DNA of 25,311 nt from Flavobacteriaceae bacterium UBA2765. Its GTDB lineage: Bacteria > Bacteroidota > Bacteroidia > Flavobacteriales > Flavobacteriaceae. Position numbers and translations under genes: made by a program. The notes under the pieces were generated by a model. That model was not told where the DNA came from. It ran no database searches and worked only from the letters and a program-made list of their open reading frames with translations. The DNA lies in assembly GCA_002352665.1 (NCBI GenBank), contig DEIV01000078.1:1-25311 (forward strand), in the 5' to 3' direction. Below are positions 24,493 through 25,311 of this stretch, one piece after another (the first letter of the stretch is position 1; each line of letters begins with the position of its first letter).

Positions 24493-25311
24493 TTCCCAAA
24501 AAAATATTTATCTATTATTGTTATTACTTTCAAGTTACTGTATAGGTGTCCTTGTTATTATACCAGTTTAAATTTATAATGTCGCATTGAAATTGTTTAA
24601 TTTTCACAATATTTTCGTTAAAATAGTTGACTATAACTAGAGCTATACTAAAATATTTTGCCTCAATCTTGCAAAAATTAATTCAATTCAATTATACGAT
24701 GTTATAAATTTAAACTGGTATTAGAATTTGGTTTACTGTATCCATTGCCTATCTCTTTTTGGTATGGAATTTAATATTGGCCTATATTCCTTTTGTTATA
24801 TCAAGCTTTATCAAGAAAGTAACATTAAAGCCTTTACCATTTATTTTTCTTTTCATAGCCTGGCTATTATTTCTGCCAAATGCATCTTATATTATAACCG
24901 ATTTATTTCATTTAATCCAATTTTCCTCAGTACCTAAATGGTTTGACCTGTTAATGATCATGTCTTTTGCTATTAACGGAATACTCCTGTTTTTTCTATC
25001 CATATACGATGTACACCAACTACTTTTGGCAAGGTTATCAAATAGCACTACTTGGTTCATAACCGTTATGATATTATTTCTTTCAGGTTTTGGAATATAT
25101 TTAGGAAGGTTTTTAAGATGGAATAGTTGGGATATTATTTCAAATCCACTATTACTTGCAAATGATATTATTCATAGGATCAAGCATCCTTTATCCCATC
25201 CCAGAACATGGGGTGTAACTTTTGGATTTGGTTTATTATTCCTTTTCGGATTTTTATTGTTAAACACGCTTCAACCCAATCAAAATGAACCTAGCATCCT
25301 CAAATCAAAAA
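24482..25311 (+). pseudogene. DUF1361 membrane protein gene interrupted by a MITE-like insertion
   Basis: The gene opens at ATG 24482 (MKNNSQKNIYLLLLLL..., one TM helix) and runs into the inserted element, hitting TAA at 24569. Beyond the element the frame resumes at about 24720-24723 and stays open to the window edge. The resumed part gives the DUF1361 signatures: RIWFTVSIAYLFLVWNLILA, then LLFLPNASYIITDLFHL, then WFDLLMIMSFAINGILLFF, then IYLGRFLRWNSWDIISN. Removing 24561-24723 (element plus one TTA) joins ATT-AGA-ATT-TGG in frame. The insertion adds 163 nt, which is not a multiple of three, so read-through would also shift frame. No in-frame ATG precedes the conserved block, so a functional protein is not expected. 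The remaining codons look undamaged, so the event is probably recent. Confidence 0.9.
24561..24720. mobile_element. MITE-like element (160 bp) inserted in the DUF1361 gene
   Basis: Perfect 19-bp terminal inverted repeats (24561-24579 and 24702-24720, beginning TACCAGTTTAAATTTATA) bound a 160-bp AT-rich segment. The pairing continues imperfectly inward (GTCGCATTGAAATTG against a similar stretch near 24684-24700), with AATATTTT/AAAATATTTT arms closer in. It contains no open frame of note, so any mobility would depend on a transposase from elsewhere. TTA is present at both junctions as a direct repeat; because the element ends in TA, the duplication could be read as up to 5 bp (TATTA). The flanks join to an intact DUF1361 frame, which confirms insertion. 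It shares no obvious sequence with the element at 12061. Confidence 0.85.

Noticed and set aside
24561..24720. A 2-bp TA target duplication (IS630/Tc1-like) for the DUF1361 insertion
   Set aside because: Removing the element with a TA duplication leaves the DUF1361 frame broken. Only removal of 163 nt (TTA, equivalent to the longer ATTA or TATTA readings) restores it.
24728..24937. 69-codon plus-strand frame after the 24561 element
   Set aside because: It is out of frame with the DUF1361 remnant, which shows clear family motifs over the same bases.

Overview
The window is AT-rich and reads as chromosome of a Bacteroidota member, most likely a flavobacterium (Flavobacteriaceae). The support is the gene content (class II HMG-CoA reductase, bacterial GH3 protein, paired POT peptide transporters, the yicC-gmk-nadD order) and repeated copies of the Bacteroidota -7 promoter element TAnnTTTG just upstream of start codons. 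Genus and species cannot be fixed from the sequence alone. Nearly all of it is coding; no gene-free stretch exceeds about 210 bases. I see no tRNA, rRNA or CRISPR array.

Region 1 (1-3379, minus strand): two tandem POT/PTR2 peptide-proton symporters, the left one running off the window edge. Region 2 (3581-6559, plus): HMG-CoA reductase, a Mn-type superoxide dismutase with a clear terminator, and an EamA drug/metabolite exporter. Region 3 (6614-12058, plus): housekeeping genes yicC, gmk and nadD, an M23 cell-wall peptidase, a GH3 family protein and a MOSC protein. A 176-bp palindromic MITE-like element lies 2 bp behind the MOSC gene. Region 4 (12286-18115): a small putative lipoprotein convergent with a large AsmA-like protein, then a plus-strand group of kdsA (KDO-8-P synthase, the metal-dependent type), an outer-membrane-barrel candidate and an exported transglutaminase-like protein. 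This is an envelope-biogenesis neighbourhood. Region 5 (18118-21177, minus): a B12-dependent class II ribonucleotide reductase and a DUF1801 protein.

Region 6 (21180-25311, plus) is the most interesting part. A six-TM membrane protein is translationally coupled to a 99-aa winged-helix regulator (HTH_27-like). They are followed by a second unit: COQ4-like protein, DUF4173 membrane protein, small membrane protein and DUF1361 membrane protein. Both units start with nearly the same operator-promoter block (ACTTTG-N5-CAAAGTACTTTT), placed at exactly the same distance from the start codon. This predicts one regulon under the small regulator. The last gene, DUF1361, is broken by a 160-bp terminal-inverted-repeat element. 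Removing the element plus one copy of a TTA duplication restores the DUF1361 reading frame exactly, so this is a recent, datable inactivation of the end of the cassette.

Several nominal open frames begin at TTG codons that lie inside promoter or operator elements (M23, kdsA region, both cassette units). I moved those starts to the downstream ATG.
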